Notes: generated by a model from the letters alone, not told the origin. A DNA stretch of 64,000 bases from Fimbriimonadaceae bacterium (GCA_019638795.1 JAHBTB010000005.1:174537-238536), one strand, 5' to 3'; positions 6,636 to 15,819 are shown, counted from the first letter of the stretch. Translations and numbers: made by a program.

Positions 6636-9188
6636 TCACAGCTTCCGTTGCCACTCGTCCAGCTTCATCAACGCTTGGACCGGCGTGAGCTTGTCAATCT
6701 CAAGGCCGCCCAGTTCGGCTAGGATCGGTGACGGTTCGGCCTCAAAGAGGGTGAGCTGGACGTTCTGCACCGACGGACCGACCGGGACGTCGGTGCGCGA
6801 GCCTTCAAGCACCGACAAGACCTCGGACGCCCGGTCCAGGACGGCCCGGGGCACACCCGCCATGCGGGCGACATGGACGCCGTAACTACGGTCCGTGCCG
6901 CCGGGTAGGACGCGGTGCGTCCACACCACCTTGTCACCGACCTCCTCGACACTGACCCGGAAGTTGGCCACCCCTTGGACCTGGTCGGCCAGAGCGTTGA
7001 GCTGGTGGTAGTGGGTGGCGAAAAGGCACTTGCAGCCGACGCCCGCCAGGTGCTCCACCATCGCCCAAGCGATGGCGAGGCCGTCGTAGGTCGATGTCCC
7101 CCTCCCGACCTCGTCGAGGATCACGAGGGAACGAGGCCCGGCATTGTTGAGAATGTTCGCGCTCTCGACCATCTCGACCATGAAGGTGCTCTGGCCGAGG
7201 GCGATCTCGTCCTTGGCCCCGATACGGGCGAAAACCCGGTCGCACAGTCCCATCCGGCAGTCCTTTGCGGGGACGAAGCTGCCGATCTGGGCAAGGATGA
7301 CGATCAGGGCGGTCTGGCGCAGGTACGTCGACTTCCCGCTCATGTTGGGCCCGGTGAGGATCATCATCCGGAGCCGCTCGTCCAGCCCCAGGTCGTTGGG
7401 AACGAAGGGGACGTTGGACTCGACGACCGGATGGCGGCCCTCCTCGAATACCAAAACGTCCTCGTCGACGATCTCCGGTCGGGCGAAGCGGCGGACGACG
7501 GCGGTCTCGGCCAAGGCGGCGAGCACGTCGGCCTCGGCGACGGCGCGGGCGGTCTGCAGCAAGCCGACGGCTTGGTCGGCGACCTTGGCCCGAAGCCGGA
7601 CGAACAACTCCTCTTCGAGTTCGGTGGCCTTCTCTTCCGCCCCGAGGACGGCGCTCTCGTGCTCCTTCAGTTCGGCGGTGATGTAGCGCTCGGCGCCCGC
7701 GGTCGTCTGCTTGCGGATGTAGTGCGCGGGGACGCGGTCGGCAAACTGCTTGCCCACCTCAAGGTAGTAGCCGAAGACCGAGTTGTAACCGACCTTGAGC
7801 TTGTCCAACCCGGTCTCTGCCCGTTCCTTGGCCTCAAGCTTGGCGATGTAGCTTTTGCCGTCGCGGCTCAACTCGCGCAGCTTGTCGAGCTCCAGGTCGT
7901 GACCCTTCTGGAAGACGCCGCCGTCCCGGGCGTTGAGCGGCAGTTCGTCGGCCAGGGCCTTGTGAAGGGCCCAGGCCAGGTCGTCGTGGGTGTGGAAGCG
8001 GCTTCGGAGCGCGTGCAGGTGCCCGAGGGCGACCTTGCGCAGGGCGTCGTCCACATCGGGCAGACCCATGAGGGTGTCACGAAGGGCCCCGAGGTCGCGG
8101 GGCGACGCCAGGCCGGTGGCGGCCCGCGAAACGAGCCGCTCGATGTCGGCGACCTTCTTGAGGGCGTCGCGCAAGTCGCCGCGCGTAAGGGTGTGGTCGA
8201 CAAGGCGCGCGACGGCCTCCTGGCGGCCAAGGATCTGCTTCTTGTCGAGGAGGGGCTGCTCCAGCCAGCGGCGCATGAGCCGCGAGCCCATCGCGGTGAC
8301 GGTGCAGTCGATGGCGCTGAGCAACGTGTTGCGCCGGCTGCCGTCGGCAAGGTTCTGGGTGGTCTCGAGACTCCGCCGCGTGGCCGGGTCCAGACGGATA
8401 AAGTCGTCCACTGAGTAGACCGCCAAGGACGAGACGTGGTTCAGGTGCAGGCCGTTGTGCCGGGCATAGTCGAGCACCATCCCGGCGGCTACGACGGCAC
8501 TCGACTTGTCGTCGAGCCCGTAACCGCTCAGATTGGCGACGTCGAAGTGCCGCAACAGGGTCTCGGCGGCGCGGCCGGGACGGGGCGGCTGGACAGAGGT
8601 CGCGTTGAGCCCGAGACCCTGGCGGGCGCTTTCGGCCAGGCCGTCCTCGTGGTCGGTGTGCAGGAGTTCGGCCGGACGTAAGCGGGCAAGCTCCTGGAGG
8701 AGGCGGTCGGCCACCTCGCCCTGGTCGATCTCGGTGACTAGGAACTCTCCGGTCGAGGGGTCAAGGGTCGCCAGGCCCGCCCTCCCGTCCTGCACGCACA
8801 CGGCGGCAAGAAAGTTGTTGGCCGCCGACGGCAGCATGGCGTCCTCGACCACGGTGCCCGCCGTGATGACGCGCGTCACGCCGCGCTTGACCAGGCCCTT
8901 CGCCTGTTTCGGGTTCTCCAACTGGTCGCACAGGGCGACGCGGAACCCTTTGCCGACCAACTTGGCGAGGTACTTCTCCACGGAGTGGTGGGGCACCCCT
9001 GCCATCGGGATCCGTCCGTTGCTCCCGTCTTCACGGCCGGTCAAGGTGATCTCGAGCTCGCGGGCCGCCGTCTCGGCGTCCTCACCATAGAACTCGAAGA
9101 AATCGCCGACACGGATCGCCATCAGGACGCCCGGATGGGCGGCCTTGGCTTGGTAGTACTGCTGGAGCATGGGCGTCTGAGGACGCAC
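6636..9188 (-). CDS. mutS: DNA mismatch repair protein MutS
   Basis: 850 residues, full length for MutS. It recognises base mismatches and small loops and recruits MutL. The N-terminal mismatch-reading motif is present as VGDFFEFYGEDAETAA (Phe-x-Glu), the connector and clamp regions follow, and the C-terminal ATPase carries Walker A GPNMSGKST near residue 615, LVILDEVGRGTSTYDG as Walker B/signature, and ATHYHQL. The C-terminal QALMKLDEWQRKL is the usual tail. The frame opens with GTG at 9188; an ATG six codons later (9170) is the alternative. CATACT lies exactly seven bases before the GTG, so the transcript might be leaderless. No mutL is visible in the window. Confidence 0.97.
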   Translation of the reverse strand: MRPQTPMLQQYYQAKAAHPGVLMAIRVGDFFEFYGEDAETAARELEITLTGREDGSNGRIPMAGVPHHSVEKYLAKLVGKGFRVALCDQLENPKQAKGLVKRGVTRVITAGTVVEDAMLPSAANNFLAAVCVQDGRAGLATLDPSTGEFLVTEIDQGEVADRLLQELARLRPAELLHTDHEDGLAESARQGLGLNATSVQPPRPGRAAETLLRHFDVANLSGYGLDDKSSAVVAAGMVLDYARHNGLHLNHVSSLAVYSVDDFIRLDPATRRSLETTQNLADGSRRNTLLSAIDCTVTAMGSRLMRRWLEQPLLDKKQILGRQEAVARLVDHTLTRGDLRDALKKVADIERLVSRAATGLASPRDLGALRDTLMGLPDVDDALRKVALGHLHALRSRFHTHDDLAWALHKALADELPLNARDGGVFQKGHDLELDKLRELSRDGKSYIAKLEAKERAETGLDKLKVGYNSVFGYYLEVGKQFADRVPAHYIRKQTTAGAERYITAELKEHESAVLGAEEKATELEEELFVRLRAKVADQAVGLLQTARAVAEADVLAALAETAVVRRFARPEIVDEDVLVFEEGRHPVVESNVPFVPNDLGLDERLRMMILTGPNMSGKSTYLRQTALIVILAQIGSFVPAKDCRMGLCDRVFARIGAKDEIALGQSTFMVEMVESANILNNAGPRSLVILDEVGRGTSTYDGLAIAWAMVEHLAGVGCKCLFATHYHQLNALADQVQGVANFRVSVEEVGDKVVWTHRVLPGGTDRSYGVHVARMAGVPRAVLDRASEVLSVLEGSRTDVPVGPSVQNVQLTLFEAEPSPILAELGGLEIDKLTPVQALMKLDEWQRKL

Positions 9189-9294
9189 GGAGAAGAGTAT
9201 GGTGTCCTTGGCCGCCCGCCCGCACCGCCCGGCCCCGGCTGGGGAAGACCGGCGACCAGGCCATGGCCGGGCCGGATAAACTACCGTCCACGGG

Positions 9295-9678
9295 ATGAAG
9301 AGGCTGGTTCTCCGGTGGGTGCTGTCGGTGGTCGCCTTGGTGGTGGCCGCCTACTTGACGGGTTATGTCTTGCCGAAGCACCTTGTCGTCGACACTTCCG
9401 TCGCCGGAATCCTGAAGATGTTTGTCGGGGTCGCCGTCATCGGCCTCCTGAACACCACGCTCGGCAAGCTCCTCAAATTCATGACCATCCCCCTCAACTG
9501 TCTCACCATGGGGCTGTTCAGTCTGGCCGTGAACGCGGCGATGTTCCTTGTCGCCGGCAATCTGAACTTGGGTTTCCGCGTCGAAGGGTTTCTCGGCGCC
9601 CTCCTCGGCAGCATCCTCTATTCCGCCATGGGCGGCGTCTTGGGCATCCTCGTCAAAGAGAAGGACGAAGACGGTTAG
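9295..9678 (+). CDS. YvlD-type small membrane protein (DUF360, 'phage holin family')
   Basis: 127 residues with four hydrophobic segments: VLSVVALVVAAYLTGYVLP, ILKMFVGVAVIGLLN, CLTMGLFSLAVNAAMFLVAG and FLGALLGSILYSAMGGVLGI. The pattern of helices and the conserved polar strip LKFMTIPLNCLTMGLF match the YvlD/DUF360 family of bacterial membrane proteins. The name 'phage holin family' is historical; no phage genes are nearby. It is the first gene of a tight plus-strand group, with yvcK starting three bases after its stop. Function unknown. Confidence 0.8.
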   Translation: MKRLVLRWVLSVVALVVAAYLTGYVLPKHLVVDTSVAGILKMFVGVAVIGLLNTTLGKLLKFMTIPLNCLTMGLFSLAVNAAMFLVAGNLNLGFRVEGFLGALLGSILYSAMGGVLGILVKEKDEDG

Positions 9679-9681
9679 GGC

Positions 9682-10992
9682 ATGATCAGCCGGAAGCTCC
9701 GCAGCGTCATCAAACCGACTGCCCGGCTCGCCCGCCTTGGCACGGTGGCGACGTTCGGTGTCCTGCTCGCCCTGTTCGGGCTGATCGTCACGTTCCGGGC
9801 CGTGCTCGGGCCGATGGTCGGCGGGGTCGCCCGGGGCTGGGGCCGGTTCCTGCGCAACCTTTCGACCGACCTTGACATCGAACTGGCGACCCACGTGGTC
9901 GGCGGCGTCTGCCTGGTCGCAGGAGGCTTCCTGGCCTACCGAGGCGTGCGGAGCCTGATACGTCAGCTCGGGTCGGGCGGCGACGAAGACAAGAACGGAA
10001 GCTTTGGCGTCAACGCCTACCTGCGACGCCAGATGCTGGCCAACGGCCCCAAGATCGTCGCCCTAGGCGGCGGCACCGGTCTCAGCACCCTGCTACGCGG
10101 CCTCAAGCAATACTCCAGCAACATCACCGCGGTCGTGACGGTCAGCGACGACGGCGGCAGCAGCGGCCGGCTGGTCCAGGAACTCGGCATCATGCCTCCG
10201 GGCGACATCCGCAACTGCCTCGTCGCCTTGGCCGACGCGGAAAAGCGGATGACCGACCTCTTCCAACACCGGTTCACCAAGGGGTCTGGCGCTCTGGCAG
10301 GGCACTCGTTGGGCAACCTCCTTCTCGCCGGGTTTATCGAGCAGGCCGGCGGCGACGTCGACAACGCCCTTGTCTTGGCCACCGAGGTCCTCGCCATCCG
10401 GGGCCGCGTCGTCCCCTCGACCACGGCCCATGTCACCCTCAAAGCCCTGATGGAGGACGGCGGCGAGATCGAGGGGGAGACGGCCATCGTGGAATCCACC
10501 CAACGTATCCGGCGCATCTACCTGGAGCCCGAGAACCCACCCGGGCATGCCGAGGCGGTCCGGGCGATCGCCGAAGCCGACTTGATCGTGATGGGGCCGG
10601 GCAGCGTGTACACCTCGATCGTGCCGAACCTTCTTGTCGCCGGTATCCCCGAGGCGATCTGCGCGAGCAAAGCCAAGAAGGCTTACGTCTGCAATGTCAT
10701 GACCCAGCGGGGGGAGAGCGACCACTTCACTGCCGCCGAGCACGTCGTCGCCATCCAGGCGAACGTTCCCAAACGGGTCTTTGACTATGTGCTCGTGAAC
10801 ACCGGCACGCCGAGCGAGGGCGCTTTGGACAAGTACCGCGGTTCGGGACAGGAGTTCGTCGTCCCCGACGTCGAACGTGTCAAGCAGATGGGTTACCGGC
10901 CGGTGCACGGCAACCTGATGTCGGAGACCGACTACGTGCGCCACGACCCCGTCCGGGTCGCCGCCATCCTCATGGGGTTGCTTGACCGATGA
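9682..10992 (+). CDS. yvcK: YvcK/CofD-family protein with N-terminal membrane anchor
   Basis: 436 residues. The C-terminal ~320 residues are a YvcK domain: IVALGGGTGLSTLLRGLKQY, TVSDDGGSSGRLVQELGIMP, PGDIRNCLVALADAE and, later, VMGPGSVYTSIVPNLLVAGI. YvcK proteins bind UDP-sugars and are needed for gluconeogenic growth and cell shape; they are related to the CofD transferase. The first ~100 residues form two hydrophobic helices (ATFGVLLALFGLIVTFRAVL and VVGGVCLVAGGFLAYRG) absent from Bacillus YvcK, so this copy is probably membrane-anchored. The stop codon overlaps the gmk start as ATGA. RapZ and WhiA, frequent YvcK partners, are not in the window. Confidence 0.92.
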   Translation: MISRKLRSVIKPTARLARLGTVATFGVLLALFGLIVTFRAVLGPMVGGVARGWGRFLRNLSTDLDIELATHVVGGVCLVAGGFLAYRGVRSLIRQLGSGGDEDKNGSFGVNAYLRRQMLANGPKIVALGGGTGLSTLLRGLKQYSSNITAVVTVSDDGGSSGRLVQELGIMPPGDIRNCLVALADAEKRMTDLFQHRFTKGSGALAGHSLGNLLLAGFIEQAGGDVDNALVLATEVLAIRGRVVPSTTAHVTLKALMEDGGEIEGETAIVESTQRIRRIYLEPENPPGHAEAVRAIAEADLIVMGPGSVYTSIVPNLLVAGIPEAICASKAKKAYVCNVMTQRGESDHFTAAEHVVAIQANVPKRVFDYVLVNTGTPSEGALDKYRGSGQEFVVPDVERVKQMGYRPVHGNLMSETDYVRHDPVRVAAILMGLLDR

Positions 10993-11549
10993 CCCGGCGG
11001 CTTGTCGTCCTGAGCGGTCCGAGCGGCGTGGGCAAGGACACCGTCATCGACGCCTGGGCGCGGCGCGACCCCCAGGTCAAGCGGGTCGTCGCCTACACCA
11101 CCCGCCCGCCACGACCCGGCGAACACGACGGCGACGACTACCATTTTGTCGACCCGGAGCGCTTTGACCGCCTGGCGACAGAGGGAGCCTTCCTCGAGGC
11201 CAAGAACGTGCACGGTAACTGGTACGCCACCCCGCTCGCGGACATGGAGGAGATGCTCGACGCCGGGCTCGTCGCCGTCCTCAAGATCGACGTTCAGGGC
11301 GCCCTGGTGGCGATGGAGCGGTTTCCCTGGGCCCTGACCGTCATGCTCGCCCCACCGAGCGCCGAGGAGCTTGAGCGCCGCATCCGTGGCCGGGGCACGG
11401 ACGCCGAGGAAGTTGTCGCCAAACGGCTCGCCAACGCCCGCGGCGAGTTGGCCCAGGCGGACCGGTACCAACACGTCGTCGTGAACCGCGACGTCGATGA
11501 GGCCGTGGAAGAGATCATGGGTCTCGTGGAGGCGCGGTGGCCGAGGTAG
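10989..11549 (+). CDS. gmk: Guanylate kinase
   Basis: 186 residues. It phosphorylates GMP to GDP with ATP in the cytoplasm. The P-loop SGPSGVGKDT is at residues 8-17, followed by the GMP-binding stretch YTTRPPRPGEHDGDDYHFVD and the lid-region LAPPSAEELERRIRGRGTD. Note GKDT in place of the usual GKST/GKGT, a known variation. The start ATG overlaps the yvcK stop by four bases, and the 3' end overlaps coaBC by 13 bases, so the three genes are translationally coupled. The rpoZ gene that often sits between gmk and coaBC is absent. Confidence 0.95.
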   Translation: MTRRLVVLSGPSGVGKDTVIDAWARRDPQVKRVVAYTTRPPRPGEHDGDDYHFVDPERFDRLATEGAFLEAKNVHGNWYATPLADMEEMLDAGLVAVLKIDVQGALVAMERFPWALTVMLAPPSAEELERRIRGRGTDAEEVVAKRLANARGELAQADRYQHVVVNRDVDEAVEEIMGLVEARWPR

Positions 11550-12709
11550 TCCTGGGCGTCAGCGGGTCGGTCGCCGCCTACCGGGCCTGCGACCTTGCCC
11601 GCGAACTCATGCGTGCCGGGTTCGGAGTGCGCGTTTGCCTGACCGACTCCGCCGAACGGTTTGTCTCCCGGGCGTTGTTCGAGGCCCTGACGGGCCGTCC
11701 GTGCCTGCAAGACACCTTTGACGAACCCGAGGCGGGCCGCATGGCCCACATCGACTGGGCCAGGGCCGCGTCGGTCCTCGTCGTCGCCCCGGCCACCGCC
11801 AACACCCTGGCCAAGCTGGCCCATGGTGTCGGTGACGACATGCTGACGACCCTCGCCTTGGCGTACCGCGGCCCCGTCGTCGTCGCCCCCGCCATGAACC
11901 CGGCGATGTATGCCCACCAAGCGACCCAAACGAGCCTGGCCGTCCTTCGTGGACGCGGGGTCGACGTGGTGGAACCGACCGAGGGCGACGTCGCCTGCGG
12001 CGAGAACGGCCAGGGCAAGCTGGCCTCCATCGCGACGATCGTGGCGGCGACCCAGGCGGCCGTCGACCGCTCCCGACGCCTCGATGGCCAATCCGTCCTC
12101 ATCACGGCGGGCCCGACCGAAGAAGCGATCGACGACGTCCGTACGATCACCAACCGGTCCAGCGGCAAAATGGGCTTTGCGCTGGCCCGCGTGTGCCGGG
12201 ACATGGGGGCCCGGGTCGTCGTCGTCGCCGGGCCGACGACCGCCACCCCGCCCGCCGACGTCGATGTCGTGCGGGTGCGAACGGCTGAAGAGATGCTCCA
12301 GGCCGCCACCCGCCTGGCCCAGGGCGTCGACTTGGTCTTCGCCGCCGCCGCCGTGGCCGATTACCGGCCCGCGGAGCGGGTAGTCGGCAAGATGCGCCGG
12401 ACGGCGGAGGCCATCGACCTCAAGCTTGTCCCCAACCCCGACATCGTCGCGACTTTGGCCCGTGACTGTCCCCACGCCAAAGTCGTCGCGTTTGCCGCCG
12501 AACCGGGCGAAGGGCTCGAAACGGCCCGGGAGAAAATGGCCCGTAAGGGCGTGGCCGCGATCGCCGTGAACGACGTCTCCCGCGCCGATGTCGGGTTTGA
12601 CAGTGACGACAACGAGATCACCCTTTTGACCGATGACGGTCAGGTTTCAAAATCGGGCAAGCGGAGCAAGCTGGCCTGCGCCCGGTGGCTGGTCGAGCAG
12701 GTCACTTGA
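11537..12709 (+). CDS. coaBC: Bifunctional phosphopantothenoylcysteine decarboxylase/synthetase
   Basis: 390 residues with a GTG start inside the end of gmk. The N-terminal CoaC half is an FMN-dependent decarboxylase (LGVSGSVAAYRACDLAREL; histidine in MAHIDWAR; VVAPAMNPAMY; GENGQGK substrate segment). The C-terminal CoaB half is the CTP-dependent ligase (VLITAGPTEEAIDDVRTITN, RSSGKMGFALA, AAAVADYRP and VVAFAAEPGEGLETA). It performs two steps of coenzyme A biosynthesis, coupling 4'-phosphopantothenate to cysteine and decarboxylating the product. Length and motif order are standard. Confidence 0.97.
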   Translation: MAEVVLGVSGSVAAYRACDLARELMRAGFGVRVCLTDSAERFVSRALFEALTGRPCLQDTFDEPEAGRMAHIDWARAASVLVVAPATANTLAKLAHGVGDDMLTTLALAYRGPVVVAPAMNPAMYAHQATQTSLAVLRGRGVDVVEPTEGDVACGENGQGKLASIATIVAATQAAVDRSRRLDGQSVLITAGPTEEAIDDVRTITNRSSGKMGFALARVCRDMGARVVVVAGPTTATPPADVDVVRVRTAEEMLQAATRLAQGVDLVFAAAAVADYRPAERVVGKMRRTAEAIDLKLVPNPDIVATLARDCPHAKVVAFAAEPGEGLETAREKMARKGVAAIAVNDVSRADVGFDSDDNEITLLTDDGQVSKSGKRSKLACARWLVEQVT

Positions 12710-13334
12710 CCAACGTCATGTCGTAGGTCGCCACGCCGTCCATCAAACCCTCGATCTCCGCATGCAGGGCGGTCGCGTGGCCCGTCTTCGCGTCAAAGAG
12801 CCAGAACCCCTGGCCTTTGGTCACCTTGTCGCCGGCCAGGGACGCGGCGGCGAACGTCACCTTGACGACACCGTCCGCCACGGAGTCCAGTTTGTAGTCG
12901 GCCCGACCGGCGACGCGGTCACCAACCAAGTTGGCCGTCCAGGTCGACCCCGGAGCGACCGCCACCGCCGGCCACACGAAGTGGTTGAACGGAGCGAGAC
13001 GCCATGCGGCGACCTTTTGCAGGCCCTCGACGCGGACCACCGTGCCGCGGAAGTCCATGGTGAAGACAGTCGGCTCGGGTCGCTGGAGCCGGCCTTCGTC
13101 GGCGCCGGCCCGGGCCATGGCCCCCTTGACGGTCGAGCGGACGACCACGCCTTCGGCGTCGACCTTGACGACTTCATGGGTGACGACCGAATCGGCTTGG
13201 ACAGCGTGGCCGTCCGACTTTCCCTTGATCGACACCGACCACACGGTCGCTTCACCTTTTCGAGGTGTCCATGTAAACTCAAAGGAGTCTGATCGATTGG
13301 TCAAGAGGGCCGTCAGGAGTATCGCCGTCGTCAT
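12702..13334 (-). CDS. Exported protein of unknown function
   Basis: 210 residues; the N-terminus (MTTAILLTALLTNRSDSF) is a short hydrophobic leader, probably a signal peptide. The body is beta-rich, with FTWTPRKGEATVWSVSIKG near the N-terminus and APGSTWTANLVGDRVAG in the middle. That second element (a glycine/proline turn, then a W-x-x-x strand) recurs in the exported proteins at 18903-20450 (KPGDVWQGTFLLG) and 37207-40596 (GVGDKWTMTFAAD), suggesting a shared extracytoplasmic domain. Its 3' end overlaps coaBC by eight bases on the opposite strand. No family could be recognised. Confidence 0.6.
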   Translation of the reverse strand: MTTAILLTALLTNRSDSFEFTWTPRKGEATVWSVSIKGKSDGHAVQADSVVTHEVVKVDAEGVVVRSTVKGAMARAGADEGRLQRPEPTVFTMDFRGTVVRVEGLQKVAAWRLAPFNHFVWPAVAVAPGSTWTANLVGDRVAGRADYKLDSVADGVVKVTFAAASLAGDKVTKGQGFWLFDAKTGHATALHAEIEGLMDGVATYDMTLVK

Positions 13335-13393
13335 GTCGTCGTGCCTCCGCCCGAGCGGGCTTCACCGTGATCGTCGGTCAAAGGCAGTGTTTC

Positions 13394-14794
13394 ATGAGGG
13401 ATTGCCTAGTAACTTTGCTGGTGTCGGCCGTCGCCTTCGCTTCCGCGCAACGGGTACCCGACCCCAAGTGCCTGGTCTCGATGGGGCAAGGCTACGTCTT
13501 CGGCAACCCCCGACAGGTCGCCGTCGGCCTGGCCAGCGACCTCGGCCCGAGCCCCGACGGCAAGTTTCTGGCGTTTCGCCGGGTCACCCCCCTGGACCCG
13601 CTTGACGCCATACGGGGCAAGAGGGCCATGGCCAGGTTCGTGTTCTCGATTTGGAGCATGGCGACGGGCCAAGTCTGGGACGTTTTGGAGTCCACCATGG
13701 CGGAGCCGGTCATGGTGCAGTGCGCTTGGTCACGTGCCTCGGGCCAGGCGGTGTTGGTCCAGACCAGGCACCTTCCGGAGAACGACGGCGAGAGCGTCGA
13801 GATCGTGTTGGACCGTCTGTCCGTCCCGACCAAGCAGCGCCAAAACGTGGCCCGATACCGCGTGGGGGCCGATGTCCAAGTGTCGCCCTCCCCAGACGGC
13901 CGGTTCGTCCTTGTCATAGGATTGGACAATGGCACCCGGGACGATGTGGTCGATATGGCGACCGGGCAACGAGTGGGCATTCCCAGGGCCCCTGACGAGG
14001 TGCGGTTCTGGGACAAGGTGGGCCTGACGATGTACCGACGGGGAGACCGCAGCCAGGCGGCCAGGCGCTACGACCCGGTCAGTCGGCAGACCGTACCTGT
14101 CCAGGTCGTCGACAGACCGGAGACGCCGGCACTAGACCCCTTTTACCTGGCGGTCAAGCGACCCTCCAAGACCGACGCCGACGGCGACCTCTTGGTCGCA
14201 TGGGGACAGATACCGGAAGCGGAAGAGGGCGAGGACGGTCTCCCGGTAGGGGCCAAGCCCACTACCGCGGCCGACGAACTGGTCAAGGCAGAACCGGCCT
14301 TACGGGGGCCGGTCGTCTTGGACGCCGACCCGGTCTCCCACACGGTCTCGGTGGCGGGCCGGTATGTCGCCTATGCCAAGCGAGGGGGTGTCTATGTCCT
14401 GCCCTTCGAACCCGTGGACCTGGAGTGGTTAGTCAAGGCCATGGCGGCGAGGGCCAGGGACCGTGCGATGGTCCAGGCCAAGCAGGTCGGGCTCGCCCTG
14501 ATAATTTACTCGTCCGACTACGACGACCTCCTTCCGCCGAACTCCCACTGGCAGGACAACGTGCTCCCCTACACCAAGTCCGTGGACATGTTAAAGGGCT
14601 TCAGCTACGTCTTGGACGGTCAGAACTTGACTTCGTTCGACAAGCCTTCTGAGACGCAGATCGGGTCAGTGGACACGAGGTATGGGCGCGCCGTCGTTTA
14701 TGCGGACGGGCACGTCAAGTGGGAGCCGTCGAGTCCGTCGTCCGGGCTTTACCTGTCCCTCCTCGGCGAGGGCCGGCGCCGTCCGACCGGCTAG
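13394..14794 (+). CDS. Exported TolB/WD40-like propeller protein with pilin-body-like C-terminus
   Basis: 466 residues. The ATG at 13394 opens a signal peptide (CLVTLLVSAVAFASA). Residues ~40-330 contain propeller-like repeats of the TolB type, including LGPSPDGKFLAFRRV and QVSPSPDGRFVLVIGLDNG, interrupted by an acidic insertion (PEAEEGEDGLP). The last ~110 residues look different: MVQAKQVGLALIIYSSDYDD, LLPPNSHWQDNVLPYTKS and RAVVYADGHVKW match the post-helix part of type IV pilin-like proteins (compare [20 protein letters not shown] in the pilin at 30969), but the FTLIELL helix is absent. Role unknown. The 3' end overlaps the convergent DAHP synthase gene by four bases. Confidence 0.65.
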   Translation: MRDCLVTLLVSAVAFASAQRVPDPKCLVSMGQGYVFGNPRQVAVGLASDLGPSPDGKFLAFRRVTPLDPLDAIRGKRAMARFVFSIWSMATGQVWDVLESTMAEPVMVQCAWSRASGQAVLVQTRHLPENDGESVEIVLDRLSVPTKQRQNVARYRVGADVQVSPSPDGRFVLVIGLDNGTRDDVVDMATGQRVGIPRAPDEVRFWDKVGLTMYRRGDRSQAARRYDPVSRQTVPVQVVDRPETPALDPFYLAVKRPSKTDADGDLLVAWGQIPEAEEGEDGLPVGAKPTTAADELVKAEPALRGPVVLDADPVSHTVSVAGRYVAYAKRGGVYVLPFEPVDLEWLVKAMAARARDRAMVQAKQVGLALIIYSSDYDDLLPPNSHWQDNVLPYTKSVDMLKGFSYVLDGQNLTSFDKPSETQIGSVDTRYGRAVVYADGHVKWEPSSPSSGLYLSLLGEGRRRPTG

Positions 14795-15819
14795 AGGTTC
14801 CGGCTGACAACGGGGGCGATCCGCCTGAGGTCGTCCATCAGTCGGGCGAACTGGGCCGGGTCGAGGGCTTGGGAGCCGTCGGACAGCGCTTCCTTGGGGT
14901 CAGGGTGGGCTTCCACCATGACGCCGTCCGCACCCGCCACCAGAGCTGCCTTCGCCATCGGCGCGACATAGCGGGCCACGCCGGTGCCATGGGAGGGGTC
15001 GACGACCACCGGCAAGTGGGTGTTCTCCTGGAGGACCGGCACCACCGCCAAGTCGAGCAAGTTCCGGGTGTATGTCCGGTCAAACGCCATGAGTCCGCGC
15101 TCGCACAAGATCACGTGGGGGTTGCCCTGGTTGAGCACGTATTCGGCGGCCAACAGAAACTCGTCGACGGTCGCACTCGGCCCGCGCTTCAGGAAGACAG
15201 GCCGCATCGACTTGCCTGCCTCCACCAAGAGCGGAAAGTTCTGCATGGACCGGGCCCCGATCTGCAGGATGTCGACATGCTCGGCGACCGTGGCCACCAT
15301 GTCGGCCGACATGACCTCGCTGATGGTCGGCAAGCCGGTCTCGTCTGAAACCTGCCTGATGATCTTCAGACCTTCCAGTTGGAGGCCCTGGAACGAATAG
15401 GGCGACGTGCGGGGTTTGAACGCGCCGCCCCGAAGGATGTGCGCCCCCGCCGACTTGACCATCTCCGCACTCGCCCGGAACTGGTCGTACGACTCGACCG
15501 AGCAAGGCCCTCCCATGACGACAAAGGTGTCCCCGCCGATCCGGACGCCTTTCACCTCGACTTCGGTCGCGCCCGTGTGGAACTCCTTGCTCGCCAGCTT
15601 GTAGGGGCTGCTCGTTTGGGTGACCTTGCTGACGCCCTCCACCAGGCCCAGCGCGCTCTCCAAACTGATCCGCTGGTCTTGGGTCAAGGCGGCGGGGACG
15701 CCGACCGCCAGCCGGTCCTCGCCGGGAAGGACCAGGGGCTCCGCGCCGTGTCGCCGGATCAACGCGCAAACGGTGTCGATCTGGGCCTGGCTGGCCCCTA
15801 TTTGCATCACGACGATCAT
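14791..15819 (-). CDS. aroF: 3-deoxy-7-phosphoheptulonate (DAHP) synthase, type I-beta
   Basis: 342 residues. It condenses phosphoenolpyruvate with erythrose 4-phosphate, the first step of the shikimate pathway. An N-terminal ferredoxin-like regulatory domain of ~65 residues (IVVMQIGASQAQIDTVCALI) precedes the TIM barrel, as in Thermotoga-type enzymes that are feedback-inhibited by tyrosine or phenylalanine. Barrel motifs include GGPCSVESYDQF, RGGAFKPRTSPYSFQGL, EVMSADMVATVAEHVDILQI, GARSMQNFPLL, CERG and VVDPSHGTGVARYV (metal/substrate histidine). Its ATG overlaps the stop of the upstream helicase gene as ATGA. The transketolase and transaldolase at 31-35 kb connect to the erythrose 4-phosphate pool. 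Confidence 0.95.
   Translation of the reverse strand: MIVVMQIGASQAQIDTVCALIRRHGAEPLVLPGEDRLAVGVPAALTQDQRISLESALGLVEGVSKVTQTSSPYKLASKEFHTGATEVEVKGVRIGGDTFVVMGGPCSVESYDQFRASAEMVKSAGAHILRGGAFKPRTSPYSFQGLQLEGLKIIRQVSDETGLPTISEVMSADMVATVAEHVDILQIGARSMQNFPLLVEAGKSMRPVFLKRGPSATVDEFLLAAEYVLNQGNPHVILCERGLMAFDRTYTRNLLDLAVVPVLQENTHLPVVVDPSHGTGVARYVAPMAKAALVAGADGVMVEAHPDPKEALSDGSQALDPAQFARLMDDLRRIAPVVSRNL

Noticed and set aside
6915..8414. A long open frame (499 codons) opposite mutS, and similar long antisense frames at 24251-25828 and 37927-39627
   Set aside because: High GC makes antisense frames long by chance. Their translations are rich in Gly, Val, Asp and Arg with no recognisable motif, while the sense frames encode clear protein families.
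9295..9678. Prophage remnant suggested by the name 'phage holin family'
   Set aside because: The YvlD/DUF360 family is a normal chromosomal membrane protein family, and no phage genes surround it.
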